NCBI RefSeq assembly: GCF_001039355.2
Contig: NW_019775236.1
Span: 316,130 to 380,129 of the forward strand
Origin: Lingula anatina
Taxonomy: Eukaryota; Brachiopoda; Lingulata; Lingulida; Lingulidae
DNA: 64,000 bases
Direction: 5' to 3'
Positions 1-13,249 of this stretch are shown one piece after another. The notes under the pieces were generated by a model. The model was not told where the DNA came from, ran no database searches, and saw nothing but the letters and a program-made list of their open reading frames with translations. The translations under genes and the position numbers were made by a program. Positions within the stretch are counted from its first letter, which is position 1. Each line of letters begins with the position of its first letter.

Positions 1-10
1 TTTTTCACAG

Positions 11-3000
11 GGATTTTGTTGCCTCTTTGAAAAAGCGTTATCCTTCAGCTGCCCTACGTCATCAGAAGCCCATCAAAGTAGGACAGTTAAATAGAAACTT
101 CAAGGACAGACTGAAACATGAGCTGAAGAAAAATAGCTCAAAGGGAAATACTCAACACTTTGGCAATATTGAAGTTGTGATTCGGGGTCCAAGCACTGAG
201 GTCACTAGTGCGGGTGGTGATAGTGTCCCCCCAGTGTGATGAAGCAGACAATAATGAAAGTGAAAATGTGACAGAAAAAGTTGAAAACACTCCACAAGAT
301 GGAGGAGATGTTAATGTAGAATCTCATACAGAGAGGCAAGGGACTGCCAGCACTGCTATCAGATATGAGGATAGTAGAGAGCCTAGTATGGAGAGGGATG
401 CCAGGGGCAGAAGCAAGGACACTGATGGCACAGACACAGATGGAGAATATAAGATACCAGATGATGAAAAAAGACTCATTCGTCACCTTGCTGCTCAACA
501 TGAAGCACAAAGTGGGTCCAGCGATGATGAATATCTCAGTGATTCTTCTCCAGTAAAGGGACAGACGGGGGCATTAGATGCCATAGCAGAGAAAATGGTG
601 ACCAGTGCTTTGGATTCTGTTCTGCATAAAGAGTATGAAGGCTCTATAAACAGTTTAGCAGAAACTATGGCAAACAGCATTTTACAGTCTGCTGTTGATG
701 TAGTGATTCATGTGAATAAGTATGAGGATGAAGAGGTAGAAAGAACTATGTCTAGATGTAGTGGGAAAATGTCACGGTCATCGTCAAGAATGTCACAGCA
801 CAAGTGTGTGACAGTGGATGAAGTCCAGGGTTTAGATGAGGAAATACAGGGTGAACAAATATTGTTGCAAGATGACAATCAAGAAGTGGATTTTAGTGGT
901 GAAAAAGTTCTGACAACACAAACCACCAAAGATTCTATCCATAAAAAGCAAGTAAAAGGAACAGCTAAAGTCACAATTGCAGAAACTGCATCAGTAACAA
1001 TGTTTTCAACAGAAGACATGCCATTAATTAAAAGCCCACCAAAGTGTCCTCTAAGTCAAGACAGTGAGGAATTGGAGTCAAGAGATAGTCCTCTCAGGCC
1101 TTCTCCACCATCCTCCTCAGACAGTGGGAAACTTAGGACCAGAAGTGTTAAAAGTTCAAATATAAGCACTGCAGAGTATTTCTGTGCAGATATGTGGGAA
1201 CGGTTAGGTAAGATCCTTATTTGATCTACATGTAGTATTTTGGAACATTTGATCTTATTCATCCTTTCCTTTGAGTAAGATTTTTGATCATTAAATAAAA
1301 GGCGAAGACATGGTTAAATCATTGTAGGCAATAGTGCACATATACACATCACTTTCTTCAACGGTATCAATCTTTGTAAAACCCCTGTGTCCAATCTATA
1401 TGAGACCTGAAATAAGTTTGAAGACATATACTTTAGCTAAGTTCAGAAACCAATTGTTATGCACTGGGAACTATGGATTGCCATTAAACATTAACCAACA
1501 GATTGAATTCTTACTTCGATTTCAGAAAATATATTTCAATCCATCTTAAATATTTTGTTTAATCCTGTCAAAACATTGTTTATAATGTGCTGTTGTTGTT
1601 TTGTTATAAGGTCCTGTCCAGAGAGAAGTGAATACAGGGTCTACCAGAAAACTTCCAGAGCTACAGGAGGTGTATGTGCCTGTGCAAAGAAGCTACAAGA
1701 ATTTCAAATGGTGGGTGCAGCAACCACCAGCAGGAAAAGTCTTCGTCAAAGCAAAGAGAAGCAAGCTCAGTACAAAATTCAAGGAACAGTTAGAAAAAGT
1801 TTGGGAGGTGAGCCACATTAGTTATGAAATATGTCAACATTCAAAGAATTTACTGGCACCAGTTATGGGGTTTTATGCTGCTCCTTCATTACCATTAAGC
1901 ACCCTTAATTTTGCCCAAAACTTAAATGTTTTAAATGAGTCATGAAAGTTGATTAAATTATTTAAAACCATATTAAAATTTCTGTTTTATATCCCATTTC
2001 ATATTATTTTAGATATAAGAGGGTGGCTTGTTATGCAATAATATTATGGCTCATCTGCTACTTAATGTACCTGATATATATAAATATAGCTATTATTTTT
2101 TCTCAACATATTCAAGGTACATAAATGTAATTTAAGATGTGATATATAAGTATATTTTCAGTGGATGGAGGTGTGGCAGCATCACGAACGTCTGGCATTA
2201 TTAGCAGAACTTGTGAAGAAGTGCAGCCCAGATGTGATCAGTTCATTGGCAGAGTGCCTTATACAGAGGTGAGCAACAAGAGGGTATAACTGAAATTTAA
2301 AAGTAAAAATAATATCTTCAATGATTAAAAAAAACAGAGTTATTTTCTGACAGTCTTCCAATTTATCTTTGTTGATCCATCCTCCATTTTTGACCGTCTT
2401 CCAACAGAAAAAATTAGATACCCGTCAATGTAAACTTGAAAATCTGACCGTCTTTCGGAAGACCCAGAAGACGCCCTAAATCCGCCCCTGGATATAGAGA
2501 ATGACTTATTTAAGTTAAACACTTCAGAATTTTTCATGACCATAGTGAATTGGATCAATTCACAAATATTTATGAGGCATCAGGTATAATGATTTGGATG
2601 TTGGATTTCTTTATCCAGACTACAAGATACAGCAGACATCAACATGCTTCCAGATCACATCCTGATAAACATCTTTTCCTTTCTCACATCTAAGGAAATT
2701 GATGAAGCAGGCTTGGTGAGTATCTGGAAATGAGTAGTATTAGTGCTACATGAAAACATTGATTTTATATTTGATATGAAATGTCCAGATAATGGCAAGG
2801 GAAATTAGTTATCTACATCTACATATCTATCTAGCTTGCTTTATGAAAGAAATGTCGCTAATTGCCTAAGGTTAGGTTTAAGGTGAATACAATGACCTTT
2901 GAAAGACACACAAAGATTGATATGTACCCACATATGCAACAACATCTATTTTTAAATCTAGGTTTGTAGAAGATGGAGATACATAGCAGACACAGCAGAA

Positions 3001-6000
3001 CTCTGGATACTCAAGTGCAAAGCCATGGGTAATGAAACAGATACTGTACAAATACTAATGTTAACTTAACGAAATGATAAGCATAGTAAATTGTTATAAC
3101 CACAGATACATTAGCTTATAAATATACTTTCTTATAAAATTGTTTCATAGTTCTTAAACTCAAAATTTGTTGATGGCCTTCTGTTGACATTGTTGTAAAT
3201 CCTTTTGAGTTTTCACCTTGAGCACATTAAATTGTAAGACAAAAATTAGTCAGTGGACAGCATATCTGGTTTTATACTTGATTTGAATGATATTGTAATA
3301 ATATCCTGTATTTTAGGTGCAATTGAGGGTGTGCCTAACCTGACTACTATAGTAATGCAGTCTCATGCAGACCTGACTATTGACTGGAGACTGGCATATG
3401 GAGAGCTGAAGAAGATGATACATGATATGAAGGGAAATCTGGAAGGTAAATGCAGTGTTCACAGACTTTTTTCTATCACTGTAACGTGTGTGTGTGTGTG
3501 TGTGTTTCATTTTCTTTTTTATTGTCTTTTTTTTTGGTCCTTTTTTAACATATCCATAAGGAGATAATATTGGTTGACATAATTTAGTCATATAGCTGCC
3601 TGATTGAAGTTGATGTGTGGATATTGAATCTTTTTCAATACCAATTTGTTTAATTTCACCATTAAAAAACAATGAATATTTACAGTCTAGGCTTCTTTAT
3701 AATTAGTATAAAGATACTGTTTTGTTGTGATGGTTTTACATGCATTGATGCAGTTTTTCTTGATTTGTTTATTGATCACATTGCACATTGCAGTGTTGTA
3801 TTTTGCTTTTCTTATGTGTGTCTTGCACTTTGAATTGCACCTCAGCTCGCAAACAAGAGGGAATACCCAGAATTGGAGGAAGATTCCTGCCAATGATTAA
3901 AAACGGTAAAAAATTGCATTGCTGGGCTCCCTCTAGGATAAAGAAAAGTATTTGAATCAAACAGCATGACTACTTTAGTCAAATTAAAAATGTAATTGGC
4001 AAAATATAACTGAAACATACTGGAAAAAGCCCAGTACTACATGTTCATTTATACTTATATTTTTGCATTTCTAAGATGATTTTAGAGAAAAAATGATAAT
4101 AATTTAGTACAGAAATAAAGAACAGTAAAAATGTTGTTGTTCAAGAACAGGAAAAAATACAGTGAAGAAGTTATTATGCTACCAATAAGGATGGGTATTA
4201 CATTAGAAAATAAAACTGCCACATTTTTTATTTATTCAAAAAATTTGTTTATGGTGTAACAAAATGTAATTTATATTTAATTTTTAAAAATATTTTTTAA
4301 TGATATTAAATTTACTTAAGTTGATTGCACATATTTTTAGCAAAAATTTAGTGTTGTTAGGAAAGCCCTGTTTGGTTTATGTTTAAGCATTTCTGTTTAT
4401 TTCATTTGTTAGAGACAAGGAGTGTATCTGCTTTCTCAGAGGGTGGTGAAGCAGGTAAGAAGTCAGCAACTTTGATTAGAAAATTTATTGGAGTTTGATG
4501 TAATTTGCAGTGGAAATTTACATGCAGGAGGTAGATTAATGATTAAAAATAAAATCACATTTATAAGGACTGTTTCAGGAATTATGAGAAACTCATCTAT
4601 AAAGTTGATTTATATCTGAAAAAAAATTCTTTTCTTCAAAAATAAGAGGAAAATTTGCCGTGATTGCACAAAGATAACTTTTAATGTTTTTTTACCAGAT
4701 CTTAAGTATGTGACAACTCACTCCATGAGAAAGAAACAATCACGGCATCGTGCTTCAAGTCAGGGTAGTGGAGAGTCAGACACTTTCCCATATAGTGATG
4801 AATCCAACACTGAAAAGTTCCTTTCAACACCAAGGAAAAGTTTAAAACACCGTAGAGGGTCAAAGTCATCCAAAGCATCAAAGACTAAAGGCAAGACAGG
4901 AAGGGATTTGAAGACTCCAGATGAGTCCCTAGACGACCTTATTGGTGGGGAATTTGCAGAGATGTAAGTGGACAGTATGACAAGGGGTAGATATTATGCC
5001 AGCCACCAGCACTAGGTTGGAGGTACTGCAGATCCCCCTCCCCCTTATCACCCACATATTCTGCTTTTTCGTCATATTTTTATGGCAGATCTGTGAATAA
5101 TCTGTGTTGTTACCAAATTTCATACAGTATGTAAAAAGTATCAATTTTCTCAGTGATTTGAAGATTTTGAAACTTCTCAGTGACACACCTGGCATTTATT
5201 GGGTTATGTTATCACAATTGAATGTCCTTTGTGGCAGGTTGTGTAATTGTTTTGACATACAGCTTAATAAGCTGTACTAAGCTACTGTAGGTTACATGCC
5301 ATGTAATGTGTTAGATTTTTGATGGCAGGTACTGCCATTTGTTGTCAGATGACATGTGCTATTTAATTTGAAATTTATATAGGTGAAAAAATTACTGAAG
5401 TTAAATACATTTTCCAAATTTTCTTTTAAATTAGAAGAGAGTTATTTAATTATTTATATAAAATTTATATAAACCTTTTTTAAAAAAATTGTTCTGTATT
5501 TGATACTTTGTTTATTATGATTTTGTTATTGAGTTTTGATGTGTCAATGGTTTATGTTCCAGGGCTAACAAACCACTGAGGAAACAGATGCGTAGAGGTG
5601 GTGGGGACGGGGATGAGGATGAACTGGCCTTGGACATCAGACCCGAGTTACATCAAGCCACTGATATCATGGTAACAATATATTTTAACTATTGATACGA
5701 AAAGAATGTATTTATTATGTAATTAGTAGGTTCTTCCCCCGAAAGTGAACCACTTTGTTATGTGATTCATGATTTTAATCACTGCAAAAGTAATGTTGGA
5801 TCTAGAAATGAGCACTATTTTTCCAACATTTTCAGTTTCACACTATCCTAAATCCAAGATGAGCAAATGATTGTAAAATTTTTTATAAGAATGAGAACAG
5901 CACTTTTTAAAAAATGGAAAAGTAAAAGGGCCCTTCTTCCATAATCTATATGCCTGTTGATTGTTTGGCATTGGAGTTAACTTTTTGTTTATTTGTTTTC

Positions 6001-9000
6001 ACAGGGCAAATGTAGATCTGCTCGCAATCTAAAGTGGCAGCGAGAGGCATACTTGGACTTGAAAAACAAACAGATTCAGTATGCAGGTCTAGTGAAAGGA
6101 GTCAGTAGAGTCAGGAGATTACAGGTGACACCCAGTTTACATGATTTGAATACAGCTCTTGTGAAAGCCAGTTGTTTTTTGTTGTGATTTGGCTTTGACA
6201 CATATAGTGTAAACAGTGTTACAAATATTTAAACATGCCTATGGTCACATAAATGTCATGTTTTGTATAAAATCAGAAACCTTATTAATTACAAAACAGA
6301 CAGTTGTCAGATTAGAAGGATCTAATTAAAATTTGTCAATTTAAATGACTTGTCCTGGCATTTTTTAATAATATATTGTCAATGGACACATCAGCTGTCA
6401 ACCCCCATCTGTTCAAACACTGAGTATCTTCTTTTTGAAAATAGGTTGATCAAATTTAAATATCAAATCTGTCAACAGAAATTCTACTAGTCTTTATGCT
6501 TGTTAGTAAATAATTATCAATCTATTTGCTATTTTGATTCTGTAGGGTCACATGAACGATGTGCTCTGTGTGACCTTTGACAGGAAGCGTTTGTTCAGTG
6601 GCAGCATGGATCGTACCATTAGACTATGGGATATCAGAACTGGGAGGAGTGTGCACAAACTTTATGGACACAAGGTAATTGTGTTATGCAGGAATACTCC
6701 TAATTCATGTGAAATAAATTCTTTTGTGTGACACAAATAACACTTTTTAATTGATAAAACAAAAGTAAAAGATATATTGAAAATTTTGTATGATGATTGT
6801 GCCATATGAAACGTACAAGTGATAATACTTAGATGGTGCACAGGCAGGAGAAAACAAAATATTTCATATTTCTTGTCTTTTAAGGGAGGCATCTGGACAA
6901 TTTGTATCAGTGATGATAGGCTTTATTCTGGTTCTTGGGATACCACAATAATGGTAAGAAAGAAAATGTCATTTTGTGTATTTTATGCTGTACTACACAG
7001 GAAAATGTATATTTGTGTGTAATATTTAGTCTTTTAATAAAGTGTAAACTTGTTAAATTACGATAAATTAATATATACATAAAGGACCATATTTATTAAT
7101 CTTCATTCATATAACTAGTTAATATTACAAACCAACACAAACTGCTATATATATTTTCTACTATTAAAGGTCTGGGATGTGATCAGTTTTAAGCGAATTA
7201 TAGTGCTTTCTGGACATAGTGATGCTGTCAACTGTCTGAAGTGCCGTGGATGTTATCTGTAAGTTTTTTATGTTTTATTTTTAAAATTTTATTTGTTTAA
7301 TTGTTGATACAGAAGGTTGTTTTTTTCTAATTCTGAAGAAGTTATGTGACTGTGAAATCTTTTGAGGATATGAGGGCAGGACAGTCTGAGTTGAAAAATT
7401 ACTAGTTACATGTAATGAATTATATTTTAATTATCATAGAGATATTACTAATGAATGCATATTGAGAAAAATATATTAATACTGCACTGTCAAATTGTAC
7501 AAAAAATAAGTTTGGTCATGAATAACTTTCCCCTAACTAGTGTTGCAATGTTCCTTTTTGATTAAATTGAATATGGGATGAGGCTGGAAGTCAAATACTG
7601 AACAGTTCTAGATGTCTACTTAAAACAAGTCATTTTGTACCACTCTTTAATTATCCAATATTGTGTACAGCAACTCTCAGTATGACTTGTTTTCAGGGTG
7701 TCTGGCTCTCATGACAAGACCATTAGAGTTTGGTCGACTTACAGCTATTCATGTGAACGTATCATCAGAGGACACAAGGCGGGGATTACATGTCTGGAGT
7801 TTGATGGGAGGACCATCATTAGTGGTGGTGCTGACATGTAAGTATGCCTCTCACACTAAGGGCAACTTTGTTACATTTCCATTTTTATCCATTGAAACAT
7901 TTGAGCCACATGTTGTCCATAAAGCAAATTGTAGCTTGAGTTTAATTTTTAATTTGCAAACCAAAATAGACTATTTTTCCACAATGGTAAAAATGCACAT
8001 ACTTGCATGAGTCAAGTCACTCCACTGCCTAGACACCTGAAATTACCTGTGCCTATTTTAACCAAACCAGAAGTCTGCAGATGATATCTTGACTAAATTA
8101 CTGATAATTTTGGATCATTTTTCTTTGGAAATTTCAACCTAAAAATAGCATAATTGCCTCACACTTGATATCAGATAAGGAGACATGTCTTCCTATAATA
8201 CATTTTATGTGTTTTCTGGAATGGATTTTTTTGCATTCTTTATTTTCATTTATTTGTGTGCTTGTTAAAAAAAACTAAAAACATATTGTTTTATGACTGA
8301 TGTAAGTTTTCTGTTTTACAGGTATAAAATTAAACAGATAAAACTGCTGATATAGTTTTGTTAAATAATTGCTAATAAATTTCAGCAATAATTTTTTTTT
8401 TCATTTCATGTATTTATTTTAGGAGGGTGTATATCCATGCAGTTCACAGTGGAGAGTGTTTGAGGTGGTTTAATGGACCCAGCCACCCCATATCCTGCAT
8501 GGCAGTAAGTGAACATTTTTAATATCCGTATGTAATCTATTCAAAGTGCTCTGTGTCAGTGATTTAATCTGAAATGTCTGAATCCCTTTTTTCTTTCCTT
8601 TTCTTTTTCTTTTATATTACTATTTTGTGTGATGTCACATGTTTTAACAATCCTATATCCTGCCAAAAATTATATGTCACAACTAACAGTTAAAACTTGG
8701 TGTGAATTACTTTACATGACTAAAATTATTTGATTATACTTAATTAGCTCTGGTGAAACTTTTTTCAATTTTTGCTTCTCTTTTTAAAGTCATACTAACA
8801 TGTGTTAATCCCTCCATTTCTCTTTCTCTCCCGTTCTCTCTAGCACATGCACACACGCACATACACACACAGAAAGAGTCATCCTGGTCCTCCTTCCCCA
8901 TATGTCATTATCAGACCACCTATGGAGTCGTGGAGAGCCAGTTACTATTATTCTCTCTACAAACCACACACCTGTTCACATTCAAGTGCTGCTTTTTATG

Positions 9001-11111
9001 TATAGCCCTGTGAAGTGCCATCGTTAAGTTTTGAAAGGTAGATTTATGTTACCATTCCTTTCTTAAGTTTATTTAAGAATGTTTAGGTTTTCTCCTAAAG
9101 TTTATGTGACTTTTGTTCAAAGATAATTCTAGCAATTTCAACTAGCCTAATGCAGGTCATAAATAACAAAAACCAAACTTTTAGTTTGCCACCAAGCAGT
9201 ACGGTATCAGTGCTATCACTTGTTCATATATTTTGGCATCTTGATGGAACAATGATTTGGCTTTTAAAAAGTGGCATACCTTTGGCTGGTGATTACCCCG
9301 GTAAACCTTCATTTAAGAACTAGATCATACAGGCACAAGTTGAGACTTCAAAGGGAACCCATTTATGTAACCCACCTATTTCATTTCAGAGATGTGCAAT
9401 TATACTTTCCAATCCCTTAAGTTTGTATTTTTTTTAACTTAAGGGTTATATATTTCAATTGGCCCTTATCTTTATGAGTTAAAATGCCTTTGTTTTCAAA
9501 GTACACTGCTATTTGTGGTCTGACACCAATTGAATTTATGGTGACACCACTTCAACACCTGCTTATTATCCTGCTAGTCACATAATGATATTTTTCACTG
9601 GATAGGAGGAGGGAGGAAATCAATGCTCTTCAGGTGTGTTCAGACATGAACTTAGACCTGGTCAATTTAGGTCTAAACACAGCATAAAGTGACCATTTGT
9701 GCCACTTGATTAGGTCAGAGTCAAAACACCCACAAGGAAGGCCAGTTAGACATCTACTAATGAAGTCTTGTTAATAATTGATCATCCATTATATAAACAG
9801 AGGAAGGTGAGTGTGACTGTCCACTGGGTGCAGACAGCTAAATCACTTTGTCAGAGCACACATCTGAAGGTGCTGTTAAGAAATGAAATAAACATTTCAA
9901 AATGTTGGCATTCCTGCTCAAAGTCACAAGTAATGAATTTTATCTCAGTTTACGACAGGTTGATTTAAACTAACCTATGAGGTGATAAATCCTTCAGCAA
10001 ATTAAGCACTTTGTTCCACAGGTGGTAGCCTGCTGCACACAATTTAATTGAAGTGATTTTAGATTATAAAATAATGAAGACTATTCTTTCTGTAGATTGT
10101 ATTACGTCATTGCTTGAATCATCACAGATCATAAAATAGTGCTTCTCCTTTGAAATGTACCTTTATATGTAGAAGATTGGGTCATTTTTATGTGGAGGCC
10201 CCCTGCCATAAATCACAGAGAAAGAGAGTGGCTCTGAATAAATTTTCAAAATCATTAAAACTACTTTTATGGGCTTTAGAATTCCACTTGTTCTTGTCAC
10301 ATAAAATTTAGATGTATAACTAAAGAGTGAAATTATGCATTTGTGGTTGGCTCAACAGTCTAGTGGTATAAGAAATGGGAATATTATTACTTTAACATCA
10401 TGGCATAGATGAACTAGCTTAAGTGGGAGAATTGGAGAGGAAATGGAGTGGTTTGAGTTTGGTTTTCTTCTTAATTGAACTAACAGTCATAAAAGGATTA
10501 AATCTAAATTTTGATAAATGTATCACTAAATTTGGCTGGTGGTCAGAGCACTAAGTGCAAAATCCAAGATTTCTTGAAAGTTGATAAATTTGAATGACTC
10601 AGTTTTTTAAAATAAAATCAATTACTAGATAAGCTGCTTGTACATGTACTTTTTTCTGTGACAGAAAGCAAAATTATCCAAAAATGAAATGAAATACAAC
10701 CCATTCTGCAAAACTGTAAAAGAAGAAATATTTTAAGATGGGAATTATACTACACTTTGTGGTTATGATTAGGTAATTTTTGTTGAAATACAAGGTGCTA
10801 ATGATGGAGTGGGAGGTGCCCATCCCAGTGATGGCAGGGCCAGCTGGGATTAGGCAGTAGAATAATGCACATTATATCATGTATATATCGCAAAACAGAT
10901 AAAAGAATCTAGTATTTTAGTAACATATAAGATGATTTGGATAAACTTGTACATTTTAAGCAGTGACTTTCTACTGGTAACAATATCTTTATTTTTAGAT
11001 AAAAAGCAAAGATTTTTTTATCAGGTTCGTAATGAAGTGATTTTTGCAATTTTATATATATGAACTTAATGAGACAAATATTTATATATATTTGATTGAA
11101 TACAAAGTTTG

Positions 11112-11180
<69 letters not shown>

Positions 11181-13249
11181 ATTGAAAGGAAAGGGATGGA
11201 AATGTTGACCTTTTGGCAGTGGAAGTGGGGATTTGTGTTAAATTGCTCATAGATTCCTGAGGTAGAAAGCTCAGTGGAAAATAATTCCGGGGTAATTTTG
11301 TGTGAAATCACTGGTAATATTATAGGCAATGTGGTCTTGGAAAGAACAATGCCATGGTGAACCCTTACCACAAATGGCTACCACTTCCTCTTTGAAAATA
11401 CACCCCGTCTCCAAATTAAGGTAGATTATGTAATAGATTTACTATGTATAGCTGACCCAGAGACTACGCAAAACCCGCAAAGTACTTTCTGCATAGTAAT
11501 GATATTAGGATTAGAACAGATTATGGTATTTAAGCAAATATGACATTTTTAGTAGGTGACCAAATATTAATGCCTAGTTCTGTAACACTGCTTCATATTA
11601 TTTCATTCTAATCCCATAGAAATTAGCAGTATATATTAGCAATATATATATTTTAAAGTAAATTAGTATTTCACCTAGCTATTGTACATCTTTTTAGTAT
11701 TCTATAAGTTATCAGAGCTTCAGTGTTAGTCCTCTTCTATTGTGACCTGTTTACACACACAGACACTGTCCAGTGGTTTGGTCAAAATGTCTCCCCCTGC
11801 CTCTTTATATCTTGTATCTTGTCATATTGGAATTGGGAAACAAATCCTACTATTACAATGGAAATACTACTACATGGCAGGGACAAAATCAGTAAACTAT
11901 GCAGAGGGTTTCTTCAACTTGGTGTTGCTCTCCCTTTTTTCCACTTAGCTCACATGTGGTTGCACTATTTTGGTCACGTTTCTTTGCAATGAGAGAGAAG
12001 TGTGCTATATGCTTCTCTTATTTATTTTCACTAAATGCATTTATCGAGAGTGAGTCTAGCAGAGTAGACTTTTAGAACAAGAAATATAGTCTAGATATTT
12101 TTCATCTTGCCATGTTTTCATTCTACCTGTGTATTCTAGGTGCAAGGAGACCTGCTGCTGTGTGGCACAACTGGAGGGGTGGTGTATTTCTGGGACAAGA
12201 CCAGTGGAGAGTGTGAGGCAGCAGTGGAGGCACATCAAGCTCCCATCAATGGCATTGATTTTCATTCAGGGAGATTTTATACTGCTTCTGAGTAAGGATG
12301 ATATCATTTATTTATTTATTATTTATTTTTTATTTTACCATTGCAGTTTGAGAAATCACACAGTTGCTTGAACACCATGCCTGCATGTTATAAATTGCTG
12401 CATTTTTACATTAATTTGACTTTCAAGAATAAAAAAACTTTTGTAATTAAACAGAAAATATATGGCCTATTCATGGGTTACTTGCAACATTTTCATCTTA
12501 GGTTATTCAAAAATTAGCAGTTTGTCCTTGGCCTTTTACTCTTACAGCCCCTTTCTTTATTAAACTTGCTAAAGTGGTCTATTGCAGATGATAGATGGTG
12601 TGAAAAACTGTATAAGTTTCTTACATGAATAACTATTTAAAGAATATTTCTATGGAGTAAAACAGGTACTTTCATTGTCACATTTTTATTTTATCCTTAG
12701 TGATGCAGTGATCAAGGAGTGGGACCTTATTACCATGACCTGTGTACGTTCTTTACATGGACACAAGGGCCCTGTAAATGATGTGAAGGTATGATATATA
12801 TTTGTATTATGCTTAGCAAATTAGAAAGGTAAATGTTCTATGTCTTAAATGTCCTTAACCTTAGGTCTTTCAAGGCCATCTGTGCACATGTAAGGCAAAA
12901 CAAGTTGTGCACATTAAATTTTCATAAAGTGAAGGCACTTAAATTTGGTTTTATCACATGCTTAACAACTCTGTTTATAATTTTCACATTTCATTTTTGT
13001 ATTTTTAGAGAAAATGTATAACATTAAGATGAACCTAAAAACAGAGCAGAACAAAAGATGTCACTAGCTGCCAAGCTGAGCCACTTTCATTGTTTGCTTT
13101 TTCATCTTCTCTAGGTGTCAGAAGACAGGGTAGTGACCTGTAGTGATGATGGTAATGTCAGAGTCTGGGATGTCTTCACACCACCATTGCTAATTGGAGA
13201 AAAAGAAGAAGATACTCTCCAGGCTGAGTTGATAGATCAGCGTCTTTGA
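11..13249 (+). CDS. F-box/WD40-repeat protein, 3' 19 exons (5' truncated)
   Basis: Probable substrate-recognition subunit of an SCF (Skp1-Cullin-F-box) ubiquitin ligase. I joined exons at GT/AG borders with consistent phase: 11-1207, 1611-1807, 2162-2268, 2619-2715, 2962-3028, 3317-3445, 3846-3905, 4413-4454, 4701-4963, 5563-5671, 6005-6124, 6546-6674, 6885-6953, 7170-7258, 7697-7837, 8423-8504, 12140-12291, 12701-12788, 13115-13249 (stop TGA 13247-13249). Exon 1 encodes an acidic, Ser-rich, low-complexity region. Exons 2-3 encode a Trp-rich helical segment (WQHHERLALLAELVKKC) like the region before the F-box in FBXW proteins. Exons 4-6 hold the F-box (MLPDHILINIFSFLTSKEI, then VCRRWRYIA). 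Exons 7-10 encode a Lys/Ser-rich linker. Exons 12-19 encode seven WD40 blades, with GH and WD dipeptides in most (GHMNDV, LWDI, GHKGGIW, VWDV). Blades 4 and 5 are degenerate. The true 5' end lies outside the window. The family is secure; the exact FBXW orthologue is not. Confidence 0.9.
227..232 (+). other. Apparent -1/+2 frame break in a C6 run of F-box gene exon 1
   Basis: The reading frame entering from the acceptor at position 10 reads through ...GGDSVPPV and stops at 237-239. The long downstream frame (SPQCDEADNN onward) is the one that splices correctly into exon 2. The switch falls on six consecutive C. With five C the two halves join without a stop. A homopolymer sequencing error or a polymorphism is the simplest explanation. 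An intron here is unlikely because no donor/acceptor pair is visible. Confidence 0.7.
2344..2491 (-). mobile_element. Possible DNA-transposon terminal fragment in intron 3
   Basis: Read on the minus strand, this segment begins CCAGGGGCGGATTTAGG, a sequence typical of non-autonomous DNA-transposon ends in invertebrates. It then carries three short related motifs of the form GAAGACNGTC. No matching opposite terminus or target-site duplication was found, so this would be a truncated copy. The assignment rests on terminal resemblance only. Confidence 0.3.
3486..3505. repeat. (TG)n microsatellite
   Basis: About ten TG units in intron 6 of the F-box/WD40 gene, directly after exon 6. Confidence 0.9.
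5672..8422 (+). other. Introns 10-15 of the F-box/WD40 gene
   Basis: AT-rich introns of about 200-600 bp separate the exons encoding the first four WD40 blades. Nothing else is recognisable in them. The intron phases (0, 0, 0, 0, 2, 2) support the exon joins given for the gene. Confidence 0.6.
8505..12139 (+). other. Long intron 16 of the F-box/WD40 gene (3.6 kb)
   Basis: This is by far the largest intron of the gene, splitting WD40 blade 5 between a donor at 8505 (GTAAGT) and an acceptor ending at 12139. It contains an ATT microsatellite and no ORF with recognisable homology. No transposon termini were identified in it. Confidence 0.7.
11114..11179. repeat. (ATT)n microsatellite
   Basis: About 22 uninterrupted TTA/ATT units inside intron 16. 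Its minus-strand translation is the poly-Asn stretch that produces a spurious ORF. Confidence 0.95.

Larger units (their letters stand above)
1208..5562 (+). other. Introns 1-9 of the F-box/WD40 gene
   Basis: Nine AT-rich introns of roughly 250-600 bp lie between the exons listed for the gene. I see no additional coding exon in them. Intron 3 contains a transposon-end-like segment (annotated separately). Intron 6 contains a short TG repeat at 3486-3505. Short ORFs in these introns lack coding character. Confidence 0.6.
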
